A stretch of 51,564 nt of DNA. Origin: an uncultured Prevotellaceae bacterium. Lineage in GTDB: Bacteria; Bacteroidota; Bacteroidia; Bacteroidales; Bacteroidaceae. The notes below the pieces were generated by a model that did no database searches, was not told where the DNA came from, and worked only from the letters and a program-made list of their open reading frames with translations. Made by a program: the position numbers and the translations under genes. The DNA is taken from the NCBI GenBank assembly GCA_947304115.1, contig CAMZAE010000012.1, positions 1-51,564 of the forward strand, written 5' to 3'. Each line of letters starts with the position of its first letter. The stretch's first letter is position 1. This document shows positions 7,649 through 14,964 of the stretch, one piece after another.

Positions 7649-8277
7649 ATAACAACCAATCAAAGCTATCAACTCCCCTCCCTACAAGGGAGGGGTCAGG
7701 GGGTGGGTCTGACATCATCCTGTGCGGTGTGGGCGGACAAGGAATCCTCTCCATCGCGACCATCATAGGCGAGGCAGCAACAAAGGCTGGGCTTTACCTG
7801 AAGCAGGCCGAGGTACACGGCATGAGTCAGCGAGGTGGCGACGTGCAGTCGAACCTGCGCCTCTCCACGGAACCCATATGGAGCGACCTCATTGCCGAAG
7901 CCGGAGCAGACCTCATCATCTCTATGGAGCCGATGGAGGCTATGCGCTACTTGGCTTACCTCAGCAAGGACGGCAAGATAGTGACCAGCTCGAAGCCCTT
8001 CGTCAATATCCCCAACTATCCCGATGAGGCAGCTTTGCAGCAGGAACTCGACACCTTGCCAAGCGTGAAGCTTGACATAGACACAGTCGCTAAGGACTGC
8101 GGCAATCCCAGAGGTGCCAACATGGTGTTGCTCGGCATGGCTGCCCCCTATATCGGCATCCTTTCCGTAGAGAACCTTCGCGAAGCCATTGCCACCGTCT
8201 TCGCCCGCAAGGGTGAGCAAATCGTCGAAGCCAACCTCAAAGCCTTCGACGCTGGCATCCAAGCCTCTAATCCCTAA
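7645..8277 (+). CDS. iorB: Indolepyruvate ferredoxin oxidoreductase, beta subunit
   Basis: IorB is the gamma-type subunit completing the IOR enzyme. The core starts at DIILCGVGGQGILSIA (about residue 23) and includes the conserved AEVHGMSQRGGDVQSNLR segment. Total length is 210 residues. Residues 6-22 (SKLSTPLPTREGSGGGS) are the translation of palindromic element copy C, so this subunit now carries a foreign N-terminal tail. The start codon overlaps the stop of the DUF559 gene (ATGA), so iorB translation has become coupled to the cassette gene. It is followed 22 bp later by paaK1. Confidence 0.92.
   Translation: MNNNQSKLSTPLPTREGSGGGSDIILCGVGGQGILSIATIIGEAATKAGLYLKQAEVHGMSQRGGDVQSNLRLSTEPIWSDLIAEAGADLIISMEPMEAMRYLAYLSKDGKIVTSSKPFVNIPNYPDEAALQQELDTLPSVKLDIDTVAKDCGNPRGANMVLLGMAAPYIGILSVENLREAIATVFARKGEQIVEANLKAFDAGIQASNP
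7662..7709 (-). repeat. Palindromic element copy C, right terminus of the DUF559 cassette, in frame in iorB
   Basis: The core hairpin is at 7675-7695 (CCCCTCCCT, loop ACA, AGGGAGGGG). On the minus strand it reads GACCCACCCCCTGA, core, AGTTGATAGCTTT, matching copy B at about 40 of 47 positions in inverted orientation. It is translated in frame within the first 22 codons of iorB. Confidence 0.85.
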
Positions 8278-8299
8278 TCCAAAATAATTCAGGATATCT

Positions 8300-9610
8300 A
8301 TGATTCACAATCCCCAAATGGAGTGCATGTCCCGCGAGGACATGACCAAGCTGCAGAGCGAAAGGCTCGCGGCAACTGTGAAGCGGTGCTACGAGACTGT
8401 TCCCTTCTATAAAAGGAAGATGGACGAGCGTGGCGTGAAGCCCGAGGACATCAAGTCTATTAAAGACATCACCAAGTTGCCCTTCACCACAAAGTACGAC
8501 CTGCGCGACGAATATCCCTTCGGACTGCAGGCTGTGCCTATGGACCAGATTAGGCGCATCCATGCCTCAAGCGGCACGACGGGCAAGCCCGTTGTCGGAA
8601 CTTACACGCAGGCCGACCTCGACATGTGGTCGGAGTGCTGTGCCCGCGTCTTTGCCGTTGGCGACATCGGCCCGGGCGATGTGGTGCAGGTGAGCTACGG
8701 CTACGGCCTGTTCACCGGTGGCCTTGGTGCTCACGACGGAGCTGCAAAGCTCGGAGCCATTCAGTTGCCCACCTCAGCCGGCAACTCAGAGAAGCAAATC
8801 ATGATGATGCAGGACATGGGCACGGCTGCCATCTGCTGCACACCCTCGTATGCCCTGCATCTCGCAGAAGTGATAGAGAAGAACAAAGTCGATGTGTCGA
8901 AACTCAAACTGCGTGTCGGCTTCTTCGGCGCAGAACCCTGGACTTGGGGCATACGCCGTGAGCTGGAAGCCAAGCTTAAAATCAAGGCCATCGACATCTA
9001 CGGCCTGACCGAGATGTGCGGCCCTGGCGTGGGAGGCGAGTGCCAGTATCAGGACGGCACACACATCTGGGAAGACTTCTTCCTCCCCGAAATCGTCAAC
9101 CCCGAAACGCTCGAACCTGTTGCTCCGGGCGAAGTGGGCGAACTGGTTATCACCTCGCTCTGCAAGGAGGCAATGCCTATCCTTCGCTACCGCACCCGCG
9201 ACCTCTCCAGCCTCAACTACGAGCCTTGCAAGTGCGGACGCACGGCAGTTCGTCTCGGAAAGGTGCTTGGCCGCAGCGACGATATGCTCATCATCCGTGG
9301 CGTGAACGTCTTCCCAAGCCAAATCGAGACCGTCCTCACCGAGTTCCCAGCCTTTACTCCGCAGTACTTTATCACAGTCGATCGCAAGGGCAACGAGGAC
9401 ACCTTCGACCTCGACGTCGAGCTTCGCGAAGAGTTCTTCTCGCCCAACCCGGGCAAGCAGATGCCTTTCATCAAGCCGCTCTACGACCGCCTCGTGTCCC
9501 TCACCGGCATCAAACCCAACATCCACATCCAGCCGCCAGGGACCATCCAACGTTCCACAGGAAAAGCCAAGCACGTCAACGACAAGCGCGACTTCTCCAA
9601 CTGGCACTAA
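8300..9610 (+). CDS. paaK: Phenylacetate-CoA ligase family protein (first paralog)
   Basis: The product is an ANL-superfamily aryl-acetate:CoA ligase of 436 residues, normal length. The adenylate motif SSGTTGKPVVG is at about residue 90, YGLTEMCGPGV near 234, the hinge region RYRTRDLS near 298, and GRSDDMLIIRGVNVFPSQIE in the C-terminal domain. It links phenylacetate or indoleacetate to CoA; next to IOR it either activates environmental aryl-acetates for reductive carboxylation to amino acids, or runs backwards to make ATP from aryl-acetyl-CoA. It shares operon direction with iorAB. A second paralog lies at 13491. Confidence 0.92.
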   Translation: MIHNPQMECMSREDMTKLQSERLAATVKRCYETVPFYKRKMDERGVKPEDIKSIKDITKLPFTTKYDLRDEYPFGLQAVPMDQIRRIHASSGTTGKPVVGTYTQADLDMWSECCARVFAVGDIGPGDVVQVSYGYGLFTGGLGAHDGAAKLGAIQLPTSAGNSEKQIMMMQDMGTAAICCTPSYALHLAEVIEKNKVDVSKLKLRVGFFGAEPWTWGIRRELEAKLKIKAIDIYGLTEMCGPGVGGECQYQDGTHIWEDFFLPEIVNPETLEPVAPGEVGELVITSLCKEAMPILRYRTRDLSSLNYEPCKCGRTAVRLGKVLGRSDDMLIIRGVNVFPSQIETVLTEFPAFTPQYFITVDRKGNEDTFDLDVELREEFFSPNPGKQMPFIKPLYDRLVSLTGIKPNIHIQPPGTIQRSTGKAKHVNDKRDFSNWH

Positions 9611-9624
9611 ACGATCTCTCTTTC

Positions 9625-9751
9625 AACCACGAATTACACGAATTGCACGAATAATTATCAATGGCACTCAAGGGCGTAGCCAATTCTTGGATGCTTTAGC
9701 ACCAAGGCGCGATTGTAGTCGCGGAACGTGAAATTTGTGAAATTCGTGGTT
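9625..9751. mobile_element. MITE-like element with 24-bp imperfect terminal inverted repeats
   Basis: The left end AACCACGAATTACACGAATT at 9625 and the right end at 9728-9751 (minus-strand AACCACGAATTTCACAAATT) pair along 24 bp with about five mismatches. Two internal hairpins are visible: CTTGG-A-TGC with GCA-C-CAAG near 9690-9707, and CGCGA with TCGCG near 9707-9722. The element is about 127 bp with no coding potential, and it fills most of the gap between paaK1 and the lectin-like gene. It marks the left edge of the accessory island. Confidence 0.6.
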
Positions 9752-9793
9752 GTTATATATAAATAATGTATGTACTTTCTTTCGTTTACATCT

Positions 9794-10534
9794 ATGAAAA
9801 AGACTTTCTTTGCGAGCTTGCTTCTGATGGCAGCAGTACAGACCGTCAAGGCACAGATGGTTGTGCTTCACAAGACGGACGGTCAGACAATCGAGTGCAG
9901 CGTCTCGCAGTTAGACAGCATCTCCTTCGACGAGCACGAGTGGGTTGACCTCGGCTTGCCAAGCGGTACACTTTGGGCGAAGTGCAACGTGGGGGCGAAA
10001 GTCCCGGAAAGCAGTGGCGACTATTTTGCATGGGGCGAGACCAAGCCGAAGTCAAACTACAGCTGGAGCACCTACGCGCATTGCAACGGCAAGGCTGACC
10101 AGCTGACAAAATACTGCACGAACAGTAGCTACGGCGCAGGCGGCTTCACGGACAACCTTACGGAACTTCTGCCGGAGGACGACGCGGCGACAGCGAATTG
10201 GGGCGAGAGTTGGCAGACACCCGACTCCGCGCAGTTAGCGGAATTATTCGACACCGAGAACACCCGTACAAATTGGGAGAATCGGAACGGTCGCTGGGGC
10301 TGGCTTGTCACGAGCAGTCGCAACGGCAACAGCATCTTCATGCCTCTCTGCGGTTCCAAAATATATGGAGATTTCTACGAGGTCAATTCCGAGGGTTGCT
10401 ATTGGTCGCGTACACTTGCTACGAACTATTCTCCACTCATTATTTTTTATCAGAACATCAATCGGGACGGCTTCAACACGACTGAAAGCTATCGCTATAT
10501 TGGCTATTCCGTCCGTCCCGTGCGGAAAAAATAG
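9794..10534 (+). CDS. Secreted C-type-lectin-fold / fib-succ-type protein
   Basis: The product has 246 residues from ATG 9794, which places a clean signal peptide (MKKTFFASLLLMAAVQTVKAQ) at the N terminus; the upstream ATG at 9770 would add eight residues. A short beta segment (VVLHKTDGQTIECSVSQLDSISF) is followed by a domain with WVDLGLPSGTLWAKCNVGA, DYFAWGETKPK, WGESWQTPDSAQ and a C-terminal YWSRTL...IGYSVRPV. This matches the large Bacteroidales family of fibrobacter-paralogous/FGE-like lectin-fold proteins. The fold also occurs in variable proteins of diversity-generating retroelements, but no reverse transcriptase or template repeat is present here. Ligand unknown. Confidence 0.75.
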   Translation: MKKTFFASLLLMAAVQTVKAQMVVLHKTDGQTIECSVSQLDSISFDEHEWVDLGLPSGTLWAKCNVGAKVPESSGDYFAWGETKPKSNYSWSTYAHCNGKADQLTKYCTNSSYGAGGFTDNLTELLPEDDAATANWGESWQTPDSAQLAELFDTENTRTNWENRNGRWGWLVTSSRNGNSIFMPLCGSKIYGDFYEVNSEGCYWSRTLATNYSPLIIFYQNINRDGFNTTESYRYIGYSVRPVRKK

Positions 10535-10573
10535 CCAAACGCAAAGAGGAGCAAGCTTTCCGACAGGTCGGAT

Positions 10574-10725
10574 GTTTACCATAAGCATGGGTGGTAAACG
10601 TCCGAAGATAGAAACGTTTACCAACAATGTAGTCGGTAAACTGCCCGACAAAGAGAGGCTTACCATAAGAATGAGTGGTAAACATCGCAAATAAGATACG
10701 TTTACCATACATGCGCTCGGTAAAC
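10574..10725. repeat. Four-unit palindrome array with exact 42-bp period
   Basis: Four 26-bp palindromic units start at 10574, 10616, 10658 and 10700, separated by three 16-bp spacers. Each unit is GTTTACC-N12-GGTAAAC (unit 3 has GCTTACC). Loops of units 1 and 3 are 10/12 identical; units 2 and 4 place the central ATG two bases earlier, as expected if they are in the opposite orientation. Spacers are purine-rich. The eight GTWWAC hexamers alternate 20 and 22 bp apart. A further small palindrome (TCCGAC-AG-GTCGGA) lies at 10559-10572. The array occupies the gap between the lectin-like gene and the AraC-like HTH gene. Confidence 0.9.
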
Positions 10726-10762
10726 ATTTCGGAAGGAAGAAAGACTAAACACGAAGACAGAC

Positions 10763-11308
10763 ATGGCTTACAGAGTAAAAGACAGATGGTACGGCGACTA
10801 CAGGGGCGGTCGCAAGCAGGATGCGGCCTCCCGCGAGTTCAAGGGCGAGGCGCAGTTCACCTTCGACCAGCTCTACATCACGCCCCTCACACACCGCCGC
10901 CGCTTCACGGAGGACGGACAAATGCAGTACGTCCCCCTGGAGCGTAACCTCAACCCGACGGGCATCCGCGTCATGGATGACTACCTGCGCTTCCTCTCCG
11001 GCGGCTGCGCCGACACCGCCCTCTTCGCCGGACGCTATGGTGCCCGCATCGGTGACATTGACTCGCTCGTCTTCCTGCTCACCGGAATGCGCGGTGTCGA
11101 TTTCCGCCAGACCTATCAGCGCCGTATGGCCGACGAGCTGCTGCGCTACACCTCGCTGCCCGTCGCCGACATTGCCCGTCTCTGCGGCTATGGCACGCGC
11201 GGCAACTTCTACTTCGCCTACCTCCGCGACTTCGGCTGCCCGCCCTCCGACCGCCGCCTCCAGCTCCAGCACCTCGGCGAGAAGGATATGTATAAAATTG
11301 TGGGGTAA
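10763..11308 (+). CDS. AraC-like helix-turn-helix protein
   Basis: This 181-residue protein has a C-terminal segment (about residues 128-172: RMADELLRYTSLPVADIARLCGYGTRGNFYFAYLRDFGCPPSDRRL) that fits the second HTH of the AraC family, including the I-A...GY...-FY-F-RDFG-P pattern. The N-terminal part is basic and not recognised. The gene is visibly more GC-rich than its neighbours and very rich in arginine, suggesting separate ancestry. It starts 37 bp after the last unit of the 42-bp palindrome array, which is therefore the obvious candidate DNA target. Start at 10763 is the first ATG with good protein context. Confidence 0.65.
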   Translation: MAYRVKDRWYGDYRGGRKQDAASREFKGEAQFTFDQLYITPLTHRRRFTEDGQMQYVPLERNLNPTGIRVMDDYLRFLSGGCADTALFAGRYGARIGDIDSLVFLLTGMRGVDFRQTYQRRMADELLRYTSLPVADIARLCGYGTRGNFYFAYLRDFGCPPSDRRLQLQHLGEKDMYKIVG

Positions 11309-11448
11309 ATGTCGAATACATATACGTTCATTGAATTTTGAGACAGGAATGAGGGTTTAATTGTATTGCTTGAAGTAGGATTGTGTTAAAAGTAAGCATA
11401 AGACTATAAAAACAAGCCTAAAAGTTTCGTGGTTTGGAAACAATTCGC

Positions 11449-11456
11449 TACCTTTG
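11449..11456 (+). promoter_or_regulatory. -7 element for the toxin-antitoxin pair
   Basis: TACCTTTG matches TAnnTTTG and lies 21 bp upstream of the ATG at 11478. The preceding 140 bp after the HTH gene are AT-rich and show no other feature. Confidence 0.7.
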
Positions 11457-11477
11457 CACTGATAAAGTGAAAATAGA

Positions 11478-11816
11478 ATGAGGAACAACCCGAAAGTCAT
11501 GTATTTGGAGGAAGCATTCAATTTCATTGAGAGCTTACCTACGCCGGCAGGCGATAAAATACATGAAACAGTTTACCGCGTTGAATGTGGTGAGCGCAAT
11601 ACCCAATTGTTCAAGAAACTTGAGGGCAGTGAGATTTGGGAGTTCCGTACCCTCTATAACGGCATCCAGTATCGTCTGTTTGCCTTTTGGGACACAAGGA
11701 GGAATACTTTGATAATCGCTACGCATGGCATTATCAAAAAGACCCAGAAGACGCCGCACAAGGAAATAGCCAAGGCAGAGAGAATACGACAAGAGTATTT
11801 CAAATCAAAAGAATAA
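11478..11816 (+). CDS. HigB/Gp49-type toxin (RelE superfamily)
   Basis: The product has 112 residues. It shows the phage-Gp49/DUF891 pattern: an N-terminal helix (EEAFNFIESLP), KKLEGSEIWEFRTLYNGIQYRLFAFW, IIATHGIIKKTQKTP and a C-terminal basic helix (EIAKAERIRQEYF). Members are ribosome-dependent mRNA interferases of type II toxin-antitoxin systems. The toxin gene comes first, as in HigBA, and the antitoxin gene starts five bases after its stop. It has its own promoter and lies in the accessory island. Confidence 0.85.
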   Translation: MRNNPKVMYLEEAFNFIESLPTPAGDKIHETVYRVECGERNTQLFKKLEGSEIWEFRTLYNGIQYRLFAFWDTRRNTLIIATHGIIKKTQKTPHKEIAKAERIRQEYFKSKE

Positions 11817-11821
11817 AAGAC

Positions 11822-12160
11822 ATGAAACAAGTTGGAAGGTTCAAGATGTATAGTTTAGATGAAGTGCTTGACGAGCATTTCGGTAAGGTTGGCACGCCCA
11901 GACGAGACGTTTTCGAGCGCAGTGTGGCAGCATCTGTTCATGCTTACCATATCGGCGAAGCCATCAAGAAGGCAAGGCTTCAGCAGAACCTCACTCAAGA
12001 GGAACTTGGAGAGCGTATCGGAGTGAAGCGTGCCCAGATTTCAAGGCTCGAAAAGGGTTACAGCATCAGTATTCCTACCATGAGTCGTGTGTTTCAAGCT
12101 CTCGGAGTTGCAACTGCAACCCTTGACCTTGGAGCGATTGGCAAGGTCGCCTTATGGTAA
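11822..12160 (+). CDS. HigA-type antitoxin, XRE-family HTH
   Basis: The product has 112 residues from ATG 11822, five bases after the toxin gene. The N-terminal part (SLDEVLDEHFGK.GTPRRDVFE) is the usual toxin-contact region of these antitoxins. An HTH_3 domain follows at about residues 42-100 (IGEAIKKARLQQNLTQEELGERIG, then VKRAQISRLEKG). It likely neutralises the preceding toxin and represses the shared promoter at 11449. Confidence 0.85.
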   Translation: MKQVGRFKMYSLDEVLDEHFGKVGTPRRDVFERSVAASVHAYHIGEAIKKARLQQNLTQEELGERIGVKRAQISRLEKGYSISIPTMSRVFQALGVATATLDLGAIGKVALW

Positions 12161-12193
12161 GTAAGTAAACAATCAATAGTAAATAGAATCGTT

Positions 12194-13501
12194 GTGTTAG
12201 ATAAAGAACAAGTTATAAGCATTATTGATGCAATGGGGCTTGGGGATTTTTCGCAGGCCACCATTCGCGACATACAGGCACTTTCGCGTGTCATTGAGGA
12301 GAAGACAGGCGAAGAGGTAATTCATCTTGAGATGGGTGTGCCGGGATTGCAGCCTTCGGAGATTGCTTTGAAGGCTGAGGCGGAAGCCTTGAAGAATGGT
12401 TGCGCCACGATTTATCCGCCAAATGGTGGCATCCCACGCATCAAGAAGGCGGCTTCGGACTTCGTGAAGGCTTTCATTGGTGTGGATGTTGCGCCCGAAG
12501 GCTGTGTGCCGACGACTGGCAGTATGCAGGGAACCTTTGCGACCTTCACGGCGCTTCGCCATGCCTTTGCCGGCAGCCCGAAGGACACCGTGTTGCTCAT
12601 CCAGCCAGGCTTCCCCGTGCAGACAACGCAATGCGACGTGATTGGGCTGAAGCACGAAGCCCTCGACATCTATAACTACAGAGGCGAGGACTTGACGAAA
12701 AAGCTGGAAGAGATTGTGGCTAAGGGCAACATCTGTGCTGTGGTTTATTCCAATCCCAATAACCCTTCGTGGGTTTGCTTTACGGAGGAGGAGCTGCAAG
12801 GCATAGGCGAGATTGCCACGAAGTACGACATCCTTGTGCTTGAGGACTTGGCTTACTTCGCGATGGACTTCCGCCGCGACCTCTCGCATCCCTTCGAGGC
12901 TCCCTTCCAAGCTACGGTTGCCCGCTACACGGACAACTATGTGTTGTGGGTTTCGGCATCGAAAGCTTTCTCCTATGCAGGCCAACGTATCGGTGTTACT
13001 TGCATCTCGAACAAGCTCTTCCACCGCACCTTTGCTCCCCTGAAGGAGAAGTTCGGCGTGCCTACCTTCGGCGACTTCTTCGTGGGCAGGCTGATGTATA
13101 CGCTTTCCAGCGGCACGACACATTCTGTGCAGCACGCAATGTCGGCTCTGATGGAGGCTGCCGTCAGGGGAGAATACAACTTCCTTGACGATGTGAAGGA
13201 GTATGGCAGGCGTGCCAAGTTCATGAAGGACGTGCTGCTTGCCAACGGCTTCTACCTCGTCTATGACAACGATATGGGTGCGCCATTGGCAGACGGCTTC
13301 TATTTCACCGTGCAGTACCCGGGCATGAACGACCTTCAACTGACGCGTGAGCTGATGACCTACGGCATTGCAGTCTATCCGCTTGACACAATGGGCAGTA
13401 CACAGCAAGGCGTCCGCATCTGCACATCCTTCTTCCGCCGCGAACAAGAACAACTATTTACAGAACGAATCAAACAATTTCATAAAGACCATGGATGTTA
13501 A
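12194..13501 (+). CDS. Class I/II pyridoxal-phosphate aminotransferase
   Basis: This 435-residue aminotransferase has the PLP Lys at residue 257 (VSASKAFSYAGQRIG). The substrate/PLP motifs are SNPNNPSWVC and the Asp/Tyr segment LEDLAYFAMD. The GTG at 12194 is the only plausible start that keeps the N-terminal helix (LDKEQVISIIDAMGL). Placed beside aryl-acetate ligase and IOR genes, it probably interconverts aromatic amino acids and aryl-pyruvates; substrate specificity is inferred from context. Its 3' end overlaps the paaK2 start by 11 bp, so the pair is coupled. Confidence 0.85.
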   Translation: MLDKEQVISIIDAMGLGDFSQATIRDIQALSRVIEEKTGEEVIHLEMGVPGLQPSEIALKAEAEALKNGCATIYPPNGGIPRIKKAASDFVKAFIGVDVAPEGCVPTTGSMQGTFATFTALRHAFAGSPKDTVLLIQPGFPVQTTQCDVIGLKHEALDIYNYRGEDLTKKLEEIVAKGNICAVVYSNPNNPSWVCFTEEELQGIGEIATKYDILVLEDLAYFAMDFRRDLSHPFEAPFQATVARYTDNYVLWVSASKAFSYAGQRIGVTCISNKLFHRTFAPLKEKFGVPTFGDFFVGRLMYTLSSGTTHSVQHAMSALMEAAVRGEYNFLDDVKEYGRRAKFMKDVLLANGFYLVYDNDMGAPLADGFYFTVQYPGMNDLQLTRELMTYGIAVYPLDTMGSTQQGVRICTSFFRREQEQLFTERIKQFHKDHGC

Positions 13502-14807
13502 ATCCCCCTTCTTTCATCCCGAGTACGAGACGCTGTCTCGGGAGGAAATCAACAAGTTGCAGACGGAACGCCTGCAAGAGACAATCAAGAGATGTGCTGG
13601 CGTGCCTTTCTATGCCCAGAAGTTCAAAGAGATGGGCATCAAGGCAGAGGACATCAAATCACCTGAGGACGTGCGCAAACTGCCCTTCACCACGAAGCAG
13701 GACTTACGCGACACCTATCCTTTCGGCCTTGCAGCCGTGCCTTTGACCGAATGCGTACGCCTGCATTCTAGCAGCGGCACGACAGGCAACCCAACGGTCA
13801 TCCTGCACACGAAGAACGACCTTGACGAGTGGGCAAACCAAGTGGCGCGTAACCTTTGGATGGTCGGGCTGCGTCCCGATGACGTGTTCCAGAACTCGTC
13901 TGGTTACGGTATGTTTACCGGCGGACTTGGCTTCCAGTACGGAGCCGAGAAGCTTGGAATGCTGACTGTGCCTGCTGCCGCAGGTAACTCGCTTCGCCAG
14001 ATAAAGTTCATCAAGGACTTTGGCACGACTGCCATCCACGCTGTGCCGTCCTACCTGACGCGCCTCTACGAGGTGATGCAAGAGCAGGGCGTTGACCCAC
14101 GCAGGGACACGAAGCTCAAAGTCTTCGCCATCGGTGCCGAGCCACATTCAGAAGAACAGCGCAAACGTATCGAGGATATGTTCGGCGTGAAGGCTTACAA
14201 CAGCTTCGGTATGTCGGAGATGTGCGGTCCGGGTGTCGGCTTTGAGTGCAAGGAGCAAAACGGCCTCCATTTCTGGGAAGACTATTATATCGTCGAGATT
14301 GTTGACCCAGAGACGCTTGAGCCTGTACCCGACGGCGAGATTGGCGAACTTGTCCTGACCACACTTCGTCGCGAAGCAATGCCTTTAATAAGGTATCGCA
14401 CGCGCGACCTCACTCGAGTGCTTGGCCGCACCTGTCCCTGCGGACGCAATCATGTACGCCTCGACCGCATGAAGGGCCGCAGCGACGATATGATGGTGCT
14501 GCGCGGCGTGAACATCTTCCCCATACAGATTGAGAAGATTCTGATGACGTTCCCCGAACTGGCAAGCAACTACCTCATCACGCTCACCACAGACGACGAA
14601 AATGACAATATGACGGTCGAGGTCGAGCTGGCAGAGATGTTCACCGACGATTACGCTCGTCTGCAGTTGCTGACCAAGAATATCACCCACGCCCTGAAGG
14701 ACGAAATTCTGCTCAAACCTATTGTGAAGCTGGTACCCAAAGGCAGCTTGCCCGTCAGCGAAGGCAAAGCCGTTCGCGTGGTTGACAAGAGAAAAGTATA
14801 TCAATGA
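13491..14807 (+). CDS. paaK: Phenylacetate-CoA ligase family protein (second paralog)
   Basis: This 438-residue aryl-acetate:CoA ligase starts at ATG 13491 inside the end of the aminotransferase gene; upstream in-frame codons belong to that overlap. Motifs: SSGTTGNPTVI near residue 93, FGMSEMCGPGVGFE near 240, RYRTRDLTRVL, and GRSDDMMVLRGVNIFPIQIE. It is clearly homologous to the product at 8300 but diverged through most of the length, so this is an old duplication rather than a recent copy. The two may differ in aryl-acetate preference. Confidence 0.92.
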   Translation: MDVKSPFFHPEYETLSREEINKLQTERLQETIKRCAGVPFYAQKFKEMGIKAEDIKSPEDVRKLPFTTKQDLRDTYPFGLAAVPLTECVRLHSSSGTTGNPTVILHTKNDLDEWANQVARNLWMVGLRPDDVFQNSSGYGMFTGGLGFQYGAEKLGMLTVPAAAGNSLRQIKFIKDFGTTAIHAVPSYLTRLYEVMQEQGVDPRRDTKLKVFAIGAEPHSEEQRKRIEDMFGVKAYNSFGMSEMCGPGVGFECKEQNGLHFWEDYYIVEIVDPETLEPVPDGEIGELVLTTLRREAMPLIRYRTRDLTRVLGRTCPCGRNHVRLDRMKGRSDDMMVLRGVNIFPIQIEKILMTFPELASNYLITLTTDDENDNMTVEVELAEMFTDDYARLQLLTKNITHALKDEILLKPIVKLVPKGSLPVSEGKAVRVVDKRKVYQ

Positions 14808-14832
14808 AATTCAAAAGGAGATAAAAGAAGAA

Positions 14833-14936
14833 AGAAGGAGATAGAAGAAGATAGATGACATTAGATTTCTTCATTGTCAAAAGTATTGTCCTCTATCTTC
14901 GTCGCTGAAGCGACATATCTTCTTCTAACTCCTTCT
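14833..14936. repeat. 21-bp inverted repeat between paaK2 and the ACT gene
   Basis: The A/G-rich arm at 14833-14853 and its inverted copy at 14916-14936 match at 20 of 21 positions (AGAAGGAG-A/T-TAGAAGAAGATA), with a 62-bp loop. The loop contains a small GTCGC-TGAA-GCGAC hairpin. It could be a large mRNA stem-loop within the operon or a miniature element. Confidence 0.7.
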
Positions 14937-14964
14937 AACTACTTTTATAAACATTAAGTGTTCA

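Larger units (their letters stand above)
7211..7709. mobile_element. Candidate DUF559 cassette bounded by 47-bp inverted palindromic repeats
   Basis: A 499-bp unit carries one gene for a DUF559 endonuclease-fold protein and is bordered by inverted copies of one palindromic element (7211-7258 and 7662-7709). It sits exactly between iorA and iorB, genes normally adjacent in this family of operons. No clear target-site duplication is visible at its outer ends. The arrangement resembles a REP-RAYT unit but with a nuclease-fold protein in place of the Y1 transposase. The boundary repeats are seen directly; mobility is inferred. Confidence 0.5.

Noticed and set aside
9794..10534. Variable protein of a diversity-generating retroelement
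   Set aside because: The lectin-like fold and C-terminal YWS...GYSVRPV fit such targets, but there is no reverse transcriptase, accessory gene or template repeat nearby, and the family is common without retroelements.
10574..10725. CRISPR array
   Set aside because: The repeat/spacer layout is regular, but units are 26-bp palindromes with variable loops, spacers are only 16 bp and similar to each other, and no cas gene is in the window.
12197..13453. Open minus-strand frame of 418 codons
   Set aside because: It is the antisense of the aminotransferase gene, which has all catalytic motifs.
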